Shown: positions 42,126 to 51,200 of the stretch, piece by piece
Layout of the letters: each line of letters opens with the position of its first letter
Numbering within the stretch: position 1 is the first letter of the stretch
NCBI GenBank assembly: GCA_024697065.1
Contig: JAILGE010000031.1
Span: forward strand, 124,001-188,000
Source of the DNA: Lachnospiraceae bacterium
Lineage (GTDB): Bacteria > Bacillota > Clostridia > Lachnospirales > Lachnospiraceae
DNA: 64,000 nt
Direction: 5' to 3'
Position numbers and translations under genes: made by a program
Notes under the pieces: generated by a model
Seen by the model: the letters and a program-made list of their open reading frames with translations, nothing else
Databases searched by the model: none
What the model was told of the DNA's origin: nothing

Positions 42126-42662
42126 ATGCAGACTAAATTGAAAAATTGTGCGATAGCAGTGCTTGTTATTGATATTATAGGCCTGTTACTGGAGCTCATG
42201 GTTGTATTTACTCCGAATGTGATATTAAGTCAGGGATGGTTCCCGGGGGGCAGAGATATTGATGTGGCGGCCTTAGGCATTCCCTACGAAGTTTTACTCA
42301 GAGCCGTATTGAGCATTATTGCTGCGATATTTGCAATAAACGGTATTTCCAAAGACAGAAAAGTGATTGAATCTCAGTATGATTATCCTGTGCCCGGGGA
42401 TGAGGCCGGTGATTCCGACGGAACGGTTGCGGATATCATAGCCATAGTCCTGGTGATGGCTGTTATCTATGTATGTAACTGGGTATTCTCTATTTTAGGT
42501 TCTGTTGAGATGAGCAGGATAGGAGCCAAGGCTGCCGGAGATATGGCATTTCTGAGAAGTGTAACAGGCTTCATATGGGTCATACCGTCATGGGTTACAT
42601 CACTGCTGATACTTGTCTGCGGTATTGATCTGGGCAGAAAAAAGGATCCGGCCGTGATCTGA
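42126..42662 (+). CDS. Multi-helix membrane protein, unknown function
   Basis: A 178-residue integral membrane protein with AAAAGGAG ahead of the ATG. Helices: about 8-30 (CAIAVLVIDIIGLLLELMVVF), 56-74 (LLRAVLSIIAAIFAING), 100-122 (VADIIAIVLVMAVIYVCNWVF) and 147-167 (GFIWVIPSWVTSLLILVCGI). A central acidic loop (DEAGDSDG) precedes helix 3. No family is recognised. It lies seven bases before hflX and may share its transcript. A 12-base direct repeat TGATATGCAGAC surrounds its start region (42091-42102 and 42123-42134 approximately). Confidence 0.75.
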   Translation: MQTKLKNCAIAVLVIDIIGLLLELMVVFTPNVILSQGWFPGGRDIDVAALGIPYEVLLRAVLSIIAAIFAINGISKDRKVIESQYDYPVPGDEAGDSDGTVADIIAIVLVMAVIYVCNWVFSILGSVEMSRIGAKAAGDMAFLRSVTGFIWVIPSWVTSLLILVCGIDLGRKKDPAVI

Positions 42663-42669
42663 TAAAAAG

Positions 42670-43818
42670 ATGAAAGAAATCTCGGATATTATCCCGGAAA
42701 AATCAATAAAATGTGTTCTTGCGGGTGCGGGTGAAAATGTCGCATCATACGGATTCCAAAACGGTATGCAGGAACTGGACGGACTTGCAAGGGCGTGTGA
42801 ATATGAGCCGGCAGGTGTTTTTGTCCAGCGTATCAACAGACCTAATCCGGCCACCTTCATAGGTTCCGGTAAGGTCATAGAGATAGCGGAATTCATAAAG
42901 GATAACGGTATAGGCACGGTGATATTTAACAATGCCTTATCGCCTCTGCAGATATCCAGACTGTCGGATCTGTTGGACTGTCAGGTGTTGGACAGGACAG
43001 GTATCATTTTAGAGATCTTTGACAGAAGAGCAAAAACATCTGAAGCCAGGATGCAGGTAGAGTACGCAAGACTGCAATATATGCTGCCAAGGCTGGAAGG
43101 CATGAGGAAGAATCTTTCAAGACAGGGCGGAACAGGTGGCTCCATGTCCAATAAGGGAGTGGGAGAAAAGCAGATCGAGCTTGATAAGAGACGGATCGGC
43201 AAGCGGATGGCCGTATTAAGAAAACGACTGTCAGAAGTTGAGAAGAACCGTTTGGTAATGAGAGGGAGAAGGGTAAAGAACGGTATAAAAACCGTTGCTC
43301 TCGTGGGATATACCAATGCGGGGAAGTCCACTCTGCTCAATACGCTTATAACGCGCTACGGTAACGGAGATAAGGTTTATGCCGAAGATAAGCTTTTTGC
43401 CACCCTCGATACTACGGTGAGAAATCTTCGCTTCCAGGATAAGGACGATCCGGGAAAATATGCGGAAGTGTTGGTCTCCGACACTGTAGGATTTATCAAT
43501 GATATACCCCATGATCTCATCAAGGCTTTCAGATCCACACTGGAAGAGGCGGCTCTTGCGGATCTTATCATCAATGTGGTGGATGCTTCGGATGAACATC
43601 ATGATATGCATATCGAAGTTACAAAGCAGACCCTTACCGAAATAGGTGCGGGAGCTGTTCCCGTGATAACCGTTATGAACAAATGTGATATTACGGTTTT
43701 GGATACGGACAGGGATATAGTAACGGGAGAAAAAGACAGGACCGTTTTTGTAAGTGCCCGGACAGGAGAGGGCATAGACCGACTCACGGATCTGATAAAG
43801 GCGGAAGTGTGTTCATGA
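42670..43818 (+). CDS. hflX: GTPase HflX
   Basis: A ribosome-splitting GTPase that rescues stalled ribosomes after stress. 382 residues: the N-terminal HflX domain with RPNPATFIGSGKV, the glycine-rich linker RQGGTGGSMSNKGVGE (151-166), a helical arm and the G-domain with G1 GYTNAGKST (213-221), G3 DTVGFI, and G4 NKCD. AAAAGATG context gives only a weak Shine-Dalgarno. It overlaps the following gene by four bases (ATGA). Confidence 0.96.
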   Translation: MKEISDIIPEKSIKCVLAGAGENVASYGFQNGMQELDGLARACEYEPAGVFVQRINRPNPATFIGSGKVIEIAEFIKDNGIGTVIFNNALSPLQISRLSDLLDCQVLDRTGIILEIFDRRAKTSEARMQVEYARLQYMLPRLEGMRKNLSRQGGTGGSMSNKGVGEKQIELDKRRIGKRMAVLRKRLSEVEKNRLVMRGRRVKNGIKTVALVGYTNAGKSTLLNTLITRYGNGDKVYAEDKLFATLDTTVRNLRFQDKDDPGKYAEVLVSDTVGFINDIPHDLIKAFRSTLEEAALADLIINVVDASDEHHDMHIEVTKQTLTEIGAGAVPVITVMNKCDITVLDTDRDIVTGEKDRTVFVSARTGEGIDRLTDLIKAEVCS

Positions 43819-44504
43819 GGATCAGGAAGATAAAAACAGTAAAGGATCTTATAGGAGTTGTTAATGAGGCGGGATTTCTGCCTTTTTTCTGTTCCAGCGT
43901 CGAAGGTTTTTCACTTGAAGATCATGTATCGGATTCTGCATGGTACAGAGGAAGCGTTCACGGCAGAGTAATATGGGATGCATGGGAATGGAAGGGGGAA
44001 GTGTTAAGGAGCCGGGAACTCATTTACGGTAAGTTCTTTGGCGGGAAAGCCGGCTTTATTAGCAAAGAGTGGTTCCCCGATTTTTGCAATTACAGACGTG
44101 ACGGGTATGATTTTGATGCCAGATTTGAAGACGGACTTGCTAATTACAAGGATAAGGGCGTGGCGGATTACCTGGAAGAAAACGGTGCTGCCCTCACAAG
44201 AAAGATAAAAGATGATCTGAATTACAAAAAGGGCGGAAATAAAGGATTTGAAACAGTCATAACAAGACTTCAGATGCAGACATATGTAGTGCCTGTGAAT
44301 TATGAATACAGCGTCAGAAAATCGGGACAGGAGTTCGGATGGGGAAACTGCAGATATGATCTGGCGGAAAAGTATTGGGGGAAGAAGCTTTGTACCTCTG
44401 CTTACAAAAGAGATCCGGATGAGTCCCTTGAGCTGATGATCCGACACCTGGGAAAAATACTGCCGAATGTCGGTGAGGAGGAGATCGGAAGATTCCTGAA
44501 ATAG
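43815..44504 (+). CDS. AlkZ-related protein, unknown function
   Basis: A 229-residue soluble protein starting at ATG 43815, which overlaps the hflX stop. The sequence has the pattern FLPFFCSSVEGFSLEDHV, WYRGSVHGRVIWDAWEWKG and FGGKAGFISKEWFPDF, then RRDGYDFDARFEDGL and a C-terminal WGKKLCTSAYKRDP. I connect it to clostridial proteins labelled AlkZ-related, loosely similar to winged-helix DNA glycosylases. The WDAWEWKG region and the basic C-terminal half fit a nucleic-acid binder, but activity is unproven. It could form a DNA-repair or stress unit with hflX. Confidence 0.65.
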   Translation: MRIRKIKTVKDLIGVVNEAGFLPFFCSSVEGFSLEDHVSDSAWYRGSVHGRVIWDAWEWKGEVLRSRELIYGKFFGGKAGFISKEWFPDFCNYRRDGYDFDARFEDGLANYKDKGVADYLEENGAALTRKIKDDLNYKKGGNKGFETVITRLQMQTYVVPVNYEYSVRKSGQEFGWGNCRYDLAEKYWGKKLCTSAYKRDPDESLELMIRHLGKILPNVGEEEIGRFLK

Positions 44505-44590
44505 GATACGGCAGGCGGGACGCAGGAAATGCTGCGATCGCAGATGCAGACCGGGGACCGGGATAAATGACAGATAAGTGATAAAAAGAA

Positions 44591-44619
44591 AACCCGCAGA
44601 TCCAAAAGATCTGCGGGTT
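44591..44619 (-). terminator. Terminator downstream of tRNA-Trp
   Basis: A perfect 12-base stem (44591-44602 with 44608-44619) followed on the minus strand by TTTTCTTTTT. On the plus strand it may also end the hflX transcript (TTGTGTTTT follows). Confidence 0.9.
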
Positions 44620-44630
44620 TGTGTTTTAAG

Positions 44631-44701
44631 CAGGGGCAGAAGGAGTCGAACCCTCTTTAGCGGTTTTGGAGACCGACGTTAAACCGTTTAACTATGCCCC
44701 T
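44631..44701 (-). tRNA. tRNA-Trp (anticodon CCA)
   Basis: Minus-strand cloverleaf: acceptor AGGGGCA with TGCCCCT and discriminator G, D arm GTTAA-loop-TTAAC, anticodon loop CTCCAAA (anticodon CCA), T arm GAGGG-TTCGACT-CCTTC. The 3' CCA is not encoded. The first anticodon-stem pair appears mismatched (T with C). It has its own promoter and terminator and stands alone. Confidence 0.95.
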
Positions 44702-44719
44702 AAAAATCAGCACCGTTGT

Positions 44720-44748
44720 ATGATATTGTATAATCCGCTTGTTGTCAA
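44720..44748 (-). promoter_or_regulatory. Promoter of tRNA-Trp
   Basis: Minus strand TTGACA (44748-44743), 17 bases, TATCAT (44725-44720). Start site about ten bases before the mature 5' end. Confidence 0.75.
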
Positions 44749-44866
44749 GATGGAACATTCACTTATGTCCCTGTATTTATGCATCAGTCCTCATGCGGCA
44801 GTTTTATCTGCCCCCATTATCTGATAAAATATTAATGTTTAACAGCTTTTCGGAGGCCGTGCATCC

Positions 44867-47662
44867 ATGAATGCCATTTATTCGATTATTCTTCTGATAT
44901 TTGCTCTGTTCCTCATATTCTCGATGATAAAGATCAATACTTCCGAATCATCGGAAATAATAAGAGGGATGAATTTTGTCGGAGTGTCTGCGGCTGTGGT
45001 ACTGCTTGCGGCGATAGCAGGCAGCGTGACAGGCGGAAGCGGTGTGGTGCAGGCTGTGGTTTTGATGGAAAGCGTCGGGGCTTCTTTCTTTGTTGTTACC
45101 CTAGCGTTCTTTTCCATAAGATCCTGCGGTGTCAATATTCCGAGAGCTTTTTCGATCCCTTTGGTCATGTATATGCTCCTTCACAGCATAGGAGTTTTTC
45201 TTCCCGAAGTCTTTGGAATGCATTTCATTACTGCTGTTCCTTCGGATTCGTTTTTCGGATACAGGACGGAATTAAGTGTTTTCTATTACATCGATCTTTG
45301 TTTCTTTATACTCATAGGTTTTCTGGGATTCTACATCACGTTTTTAAATTACAGGAATTCACTTGCGGATACGAACCCGGGAAGCGGGCTGATGGCATGG
45401 ATCAATCTCCTTCCGGTGCTTGGCAGCATACCTGCGATCCTGCCGATTAATCTTGGCTACGAAGTAATGCCTGCGGTGGTCATCTTCTGCTGGGCAGTGA
45501 TGTTCATAATAGTCTATCGCTACAGGATGTTTGACTCCATGAAGATGGCGAGGGATGACATCATAGAGACAATAGAGGATGGCTTCATCGTTATCGATGC
45601 CAATGACAGGATACTTTTCAGGAATGAGAAGGCAGGTGCTATTTTCCCGCAGCTGAATTACGAGGCAACCCAGGAAGATGTTATCAAGCGCCTTAAGAGT
45701 AATGACAAGAAGGAGCTGGAAAAGGAAGGCAGGATCTATCAGATATCGCTTGTTCCTTTTTATGACATAAAGACCTTCAAAGGGACCACCATCTGGATCA
45801 ATGATAAGACGGAAGAACATGAGTTCACACAGCGGCTTATAGACTTAAGGGATGAGGCGCAAAAAGCCAATAAGGCAAAGTCGGTATTCCTTGCGAATAT
45901 GAGTCATGAGATCCGTACTCCAATGAATGCCATCATAGGAATGACAGAGCTGATATTGAATGACAATATCAACAGCAAGGTTGAAGAAAATGCCAACAAC
46001 ATCAGAAATGCGGCCAATACGCTCCTGTCACTCATTAACGGTATCCTTGACTTTTCCAAGATAGAGACGGGAAAAATGGAGAGTACCGAATCCGAATACA
46101 ACCTGGGAATGGTGCTTAAGGAAATATGCAACATGACAGGACTTAAGCTGGTGGACAAAAACGTCGAGCTTATCGTTCATGTGGATGAGACCATCCCGGT
46201 TACCTTTCTCGGCGATGAGACGCATATCAGACAGATATATACAAATATACTTTCCAATGCCGTTAAATACACCAGGAGAGGTTATATCAGACTGAATGTA
46301 TCGTGGGAAAAGCTGGATAACGAGGCACATGTAATGGTTTCCATAGAGGATACCGGATGCGGTATAAGACAGGAGAGTATACCCACTCTGTTCGAAAGCT
46401 TCCAGCGGGCGGATATGATAAAGAACAGGACAGTAGAAGGTACGGGCCTGGGACTTGCCATATGTAAGAGACTGGTGGAATCTATGGGCGGCGAGATCGG
46501 AGTGAGGAGCACCTATGGTATAGGCAGTGTTTTCTCTTTTGATTACATGCAAAAGATCGCGGATGAGACACCCCTCGGTAACTACGATTATATAGAGCTT
46601 CCCGTGGATAAGGATCATGAGAAGAAATCATTTATCGCACCTCTTGCCCGCATACTTGTGGTAGATGATAATATCACAAATATCAAAGTGGCACAGGGAA
46701 TACTCGCCATGTATCAGGTAAGAGTGGATACGGCTCTTTCGGGAAAAGAATGTCTGGAAAAAGTGGCAAGAAACAATTATCACATGATCCTCATGGACCA
46801 GATGATGCCCGAGATGGACGGTATCGAGACCACCAGGATGATAAGGAGCGATCCCGACTCAAGGGTAAGGAACATGAATGTCATAGCGCTTACGGCCAAT
46901 GCCATAAGCGGTACGCGTGAGATGTTTTTGCAAAACGGCTTTCAGGAATATATCTCCAAGCCCATAGCATTATCCGCCATGGAGGATGTGCTCAAGAAAT
47001 TCCTCCCGCCCGAGATAATCCATTACGTTGATGTGGATGTGAAGGATAACGGTTATGGGAATTTTGATATCTCTCTTCCGGGTATCGATACGGAGACGGG
47101 ATTGCGCAATTATGGAAATGATACCTCAAGATATCTCCAGATACTCAGATTCATACTTGATGACGGCCCGGCTCACGTGGAGCGCATCCGTACATGCATT
47201 GAGGAAAAGAATTATAAACAATATGTTTTCGAGGTTCATGCCCTCAAAGGTCTCATGGCAGGTATCGGAGCAAAGCAGCTTGCGGAATTTGCCAAACTTC
47301 AGGAGATGGCAGGAAGGGAAGGCAGGAAGGATGAGATCACAAACGAAGGAAAACTTCTGGCAGATCAATACGAAGAGATACTGGCGGTGATAGATAAGGT
47401 GCTCAGCGGTGCGGGGCTTCTTCAGGAGGAAAAGGCGGAATTGAAAAAAGAGCCTTTATCCTGGGATGAATTCCTAAGCCAGCTCCGTTCCCTTCAGGGC
47501 AGCCTGGACATGTTAGAGCAGTCTGAGGCGGCAAGAAAGGTAGACAATCTTTTAACCTATCCTCTTGAAGACGGTATCAGACAACAACTCCAGGAAGTAA
47601 GAAAAGCTATAGGAAGCTTCGATTATGATGAGGCATCAGAGATGCTGAATCTTATGATGTAA
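44867..47662 (+). CDS. Hybrid sensor histidine kinase with 7TM, receiver and HPt domains
   Basis: A 931-residue membrane kinase. Residues 1-220 form about seven membrane helices of the 7TM histidine-kinase sensor type. A PAS-like segment follows (about 228-315), then HisKA with phosphorylated His347 (FLANMSHEIRTP), the ATPase domain (N-box QIYTNILSNAVKYT, DTGCGI, GTGLGLAICK), a receiver domain with Asp644 (ILMDQMMPEMDG), and an HPt domain with His791 (VHALKG). This layout lets phosphate pass His-Asp-His to a separate regulator not encoded here. GGAGG is before the ATG; TGATAAAAT at 44822-44830 could be its -10. Ligand unknown. The 7TM sensor is common in Butyrivibrio-type genomes. Confidence 0.94.
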   Translation: MNAIYSIILLIFALFLIFSMIKINTSESSEIIRGMNFVGVSAAVVLLAAIAGSVTGGSGVVQAVVLMESVGASFFVVTLAFFSIRSCGVNIPRAFSIPLVMYMLLHSIGVFLPEVFGMHFITAVPSDSFFGYRTELSVFYYIDLCFFILIGFLGFYITFLNYRNSLADTNPGSGLMAWINLLPVLGSIPAILPINLGYEVMPAVVIFCWAVMFIIVYRYRMFDSMKMARDDIIETIEDGFIVIDANDRILFRNEKAGAIFPQLNYEATQEDVIKRLKSNDKKELEKEGRIYQISLVPFYDIKTFKGTTIWINDKTEEHEFTQRLIDLRDEAQKANKAKSVFLANMSHEIRTPMNAIIGMTELILNDNINSKVEENANNIRNAANTLLSLINGILDFSKIETGKMESTESEYNLGMVLKEICNMTGLKLVDKNVELIVHVDETIPVTFLGDETHIRQIYTNILSNAVKYTRRGYIRLNVSWEKLDNEAHVMVSIEDTGCGIRQESIPTLFESFQRADMIKNRTVEGTGLGLAICKRLVESMGGEIGVRSTYGIGSVFSFDYMQKIADETPLGNYDYIELPVDKDHEKKSFIAPLARILVVDDNITNIKVAQGILAMYQVRVDTALSGKECLEKVARNNYHMILMDQMMPEMDGIETTRMIRSDPDSRVRNMNVIALTANAISGTREMFLQNGFQEYISKPIALSAMEDVLKKFLPPEIIHYVDVDVKDNGYGNFDISLPGIDTETGLRNYGNDTSRYLQILRFILDDGPAHVERIRTCIEEKNYKQYVFEVHALKGLMAGIGAKQLAEFAKLQEMAGREGRKDEITNEGKLLADQYEEILAVIDKVLSGAGLLQEEKAELKKEPLSWDEFLSQLRSLQGSLDMLEQSEAARKVDNLLTYPLEDGIRQQLQEVRKAIGSFDYDEASEMLNLMM

Positions 47663-47687
47663 AGGAAAGCAAAGCGGAGGTGAGAGT

Positions 47688-48164
47688 ATGGATAATATCG
47701 GCAACAAGGAAGGTATCCGTGAGATAATCGGGAAATACAGGGCGGATGTTACTGAGATGACCAGATATCTGGGCTGGCTTGAGAGCAAGAGATCGGAGTC
47801 GCTTTCCAGTTCATATGATCCTGCGGACGGCAGGGGAGAAACCATCACATTCCCCGTATATGACGGAACGCTGATGAATTTCGTCAGGTCGGCGGAAAAA
47901 ACAGGCCTTATTGACAGGAATTACGTCTATACATACAGAAAGTACCGGATACTTACGGTGGCAGATGAGCTCAGGTTCATCGAGAATGCCCAGATCACCG
48001 ATATGAAGACTCTTGCCGACATTCTTTCGTCATATATCGTAAGGGGCAGGACCAAGGGCACTGTATGGCCGGAAGGAGTGAGCAACGGAGTCTATCATGC
48101 AGTGATATCGAAGATGAAGGAACTGATCGAATTCTGGACAACTCCCTTCGGAGAAGGAAAATAG
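47688..48164 (+). CDS. Small protein downstream of the hybrid kinase
   Basis: A 158-residue soluble protein with GGAGG eight bases before the ATG, 25 bases after the kinase gene. It starts with a helical stretch (IREIIGKYRADVTEMTRYLGWLESK), has a beta segment (ETITFPVYDGTLMNFV), then a helical part and the notable run VRGRTKGTVWPEGVSNGVYH before a final helix (AVISKMKELIEFW). I do not recognise a family. Its position suggests a function tied to the kinase, for example as an output or accessory factor; that is inference. Confidence 0.72.
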   Translation: MDNIGNKEGIREIIGKYRADVTEMTRYLGWLESKRSESLSSSYDPADGRGETITFPVYDGTLMNFVRSAEKTGLIDRNYVYTYRKYRILTVADELRFIENAQITDMKTLADILSSYIVRGRTKGTVWPEGVSNGVYHAVISKMKELIEFWTTPFGEGK

Positions 48165-48180
48165 GAAAAAGAAAAGGGTT

Positions 48181-48191
48181 TATGGTATAAT
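48181..48191 (+). promoter_or_regulatory. Extended -10 promoter of purL
   Basis: TATGGTATAAT, a perfect -10 with TG extension. The -35 region is weak. The leader is about 75 bases and shows no purine-riboswitch core. Confidence 0.65.
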
Positions 48192-48272
48192 ATACTACGT
48201 TGTTTTCGAGAAGAAATTCAATATTATTTTTTATATGTTTAATGTCGGTAATCCGGCGGAAAGGGTTTAAAA

Positions 48273-51200
48273 GTGGGAAACGTAAGGCGTATCTATGTGG
48301 CGAAGAAACCGGAGTATGCGGTTAAGTCTTCAGAGTTAAAAGAGGAGATCACAGGTTACCTCGGTATCAACGGAGTTGAATCGTTACGGATCTACAGCCG
48401 CTATGATGTTGAAAATGTTTCGGATCAGGTATTTGAGAGAGCATGCAGAAAAGTGTTCTCCGAGCCTCCTGTTGATGAACTGTACCTTGAGAAGATCGAT
48501 ATACCCGAAGGCGCAAGAGTGTTCGGTGTAGAATATCTTCCCGGACAGTACGATCAGAGAGCGGACTCTGCAGAGCAGTGCATACGTTTCCTTAAAGAGG
48601 ACGAGCAGCCCGTGGTCAAGACTGCAAAGACCTATGTTATCTGCGGAAATATAACAGACGAAGAATTTGCAAGGATCAAGGCACATTGCATCAATCCCGT
48701 TGATTCAAGAGAGACCGGGATGGAGAAGCCGGATACTCTTATAAGCGAATATGATGAACCTGCGGATGTTAAGATCTTCGACGGCTTCAGAGATATGTCG
48801 GAAGACGATCTTAAGGCTCTTTACGATTCCCTCGGACTCGCGATGACTTTCAAGGATTTCCTTCACATTAGGAACTACTTTAAGGATGAAGAAAACAGGG
48901 ATCCTTCCATGACGGAGATCCGCGTGCTCGATACATACTGGTCGGATCACTGCAGACATACTACTTTTGCAACAGAGCTTAAAAATGTCCAGTTCGAGGA
49001 GGGATATTACAGAACTCCTCTTGAGACTACGTATCTCAGCTACCTTGATACCCGCAAGGATATTTACGGAGACAGAAAGGATAAATTCGTCTGCCTCATG
49101 GATCTTGCGCTTATCGCCATGAAGAAGCTTAAGAAGGACGGCGTTCTTACGGATATGGAAGTATCCGATGAGATAAATGCATGTTCCATCATCGTGCCGG
49201 TAGAGATCGATCCGGGAGATGGCGGAGAAAAGTATACAGAAGAATGGCTTATAAATTTCAAGAATGAGACACATAACCATCCTACGGAGATAGAGCCTTT
49301 CGGTGGAGCTGCCACATGTCTTGGCGGTGCCATCAGAGATCCTCTTTCGGGAAGAACTTATGTTTATCAGGCTATGCGTATCACGGGTGCAGCTGATCCT
49401 ACGGTCCCCGTTGCGGATACATTAAAGGGTAAGCTTCCTCAGATGAAGCTGGTACGCGGTGCTGCCGGCGGATACTCATCCTACGGTAACCAGATCGGTC
49501 TTGCCACAGGTCTTGTAAAGGAGATCTATCACCCCAATTATGTGGCAAAGAGAATGGAGATCGGTGCTGTTATGGGTGCTGCTCCCAGAAAGGACGTTAA
49601 GCGTCTTAACTCAGATCCCGGAGATATCATCATCCTTCTCGGCGGAAGAACGGGAAGAGACGGATGCGGCGGAGCTACGGGTGCTTCCAAGGCTCATACC
49701 GAGAAGTCCATTTCCGTTTGCGGAGCTGAGGTTCAGAAGGGTAATCCGCCTACAGAGAGAAAGCTTCAGAGACTTTTCAGAAGACCTGAAGTAAGCTCTC
49801 TTATCAAGAAATGCAATGACTTCGGTGCCGGCGGTGTATCCGTTGCCATCGGTGAGCTTGCACCCGGACTGCAGGTGGATCTCGATAAAGTTACAAAGAA
49901 GTATGCCGGACTTGACGGTACAGAACTTGCAATATCCGAGTCCCAGGAACGTATGGCGGTAGTCATCGATCCCAAGGATGAAGAAGCATTCATGAAATAT
50001 GCGGCTGAAGAGAATCTGGAAGCAACAAAGGTTGCGGTGGTTACCGAAGAACCCAGACTTGTTCTCAATTGGAGAGGTAAGGATATCGTAAATCTTTCAC
50101 GTGCTTTCCTTGACACCAACGGTGCTCACCAGGAGACTTCGGTCAAAGTCGACATTCCTTCCAAAGAGGATAATTATCTTGAGAAGATCGCCATCAGTGA
50201 AGTTAAAGAGGATCTCGATAAGAATGATGTAAAGGCTGCATGGCTCCATACTTTATCCGATCTCAATGTCTGCTCCCAGAAGGGACTGGTTGAGATGTTT
50301 GATGCATCAATCGGATCGGCTTCGGTATATATGCCTTACGGTGGAAAGTATCAGCTTACCGAGACACAGACCATGGCTGCCAAGCTTCCTTTGAGCGGCC
50401 TTCATACATCCGATACCGTTACTCTTATGAGTTACGGATTTGATCCGTATCTGTCGTCCTGGAGCCCTTATCATGGCGCGATCTATTCCGTGCTTACATC
50501 GGTATCCAAGATTGTTGCAGCCGGTGGAGATTATAAGAAAGTTCACTTTACATTCCAGGAATACTTCCGCAGGATGAGTGAGGATCCGGAGAGATGGAGC
50601 GAGCCTTTTGCCGCATTGCTCGGTGCTTACGATGCACAGCTTGGCTTTGGCCTCGCATCCATAGGCGGTAAGGATTCGATGTCCGGAACATTTAATAATA
50701 TAGATGTTCCTCCCACACTTGTTTCCTTTGCTGTAGATGTGGCAAAGCAGGATGACATAATAACACCGGAATTCAAGAAGGCCGGTGATAAGCTTGTGGT
50801 ATTTACCGTACCCAAGGATGAATTCGACATCCCTGTTTACAGAGAAGTAATGGAGATGTATGACGAGGTTGCGGAGCTCATTGCTTCCGGCAAGGTGAAG
50901 GCCGCATATGTTCTTGATGCTTACGGACTTCCCGCAGCACTTTCCAAGATGGGATTCGGTAACGGCCTTGGTGCAAAATTATATGATGAGCTTGATGCGG
51001 ATGAGATATTTGCGGATCGTATCGGTGAGATCGTTCTGGAAATGGATAATGCATCCGAAGATGATTTCAGATCCGATGTGATCATAGCAGGTGAGGTTAC
51101 GGACTGTGATTTCGTGATCGGTGATGTGAAGATCTCTCAGAGCGAAGCTCTTGATTCATGGAAGAAGAAGCTGGATAAAGTTTATCCTTACACAGCTGTA

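Noticed and set aside
46028..46618. 196-codon minus-strand frame opposite the hybrid kinase
   Set aside because: Lies entirely across the ATPase domain of the kinase, with no promoter or ribosome site.
48192..48272. Purine riboswitch upstream of purL
   Set aside because: The leader is only about 75 bases, and the conserved junction sequences and paired loops of the purine aptamer are not present.
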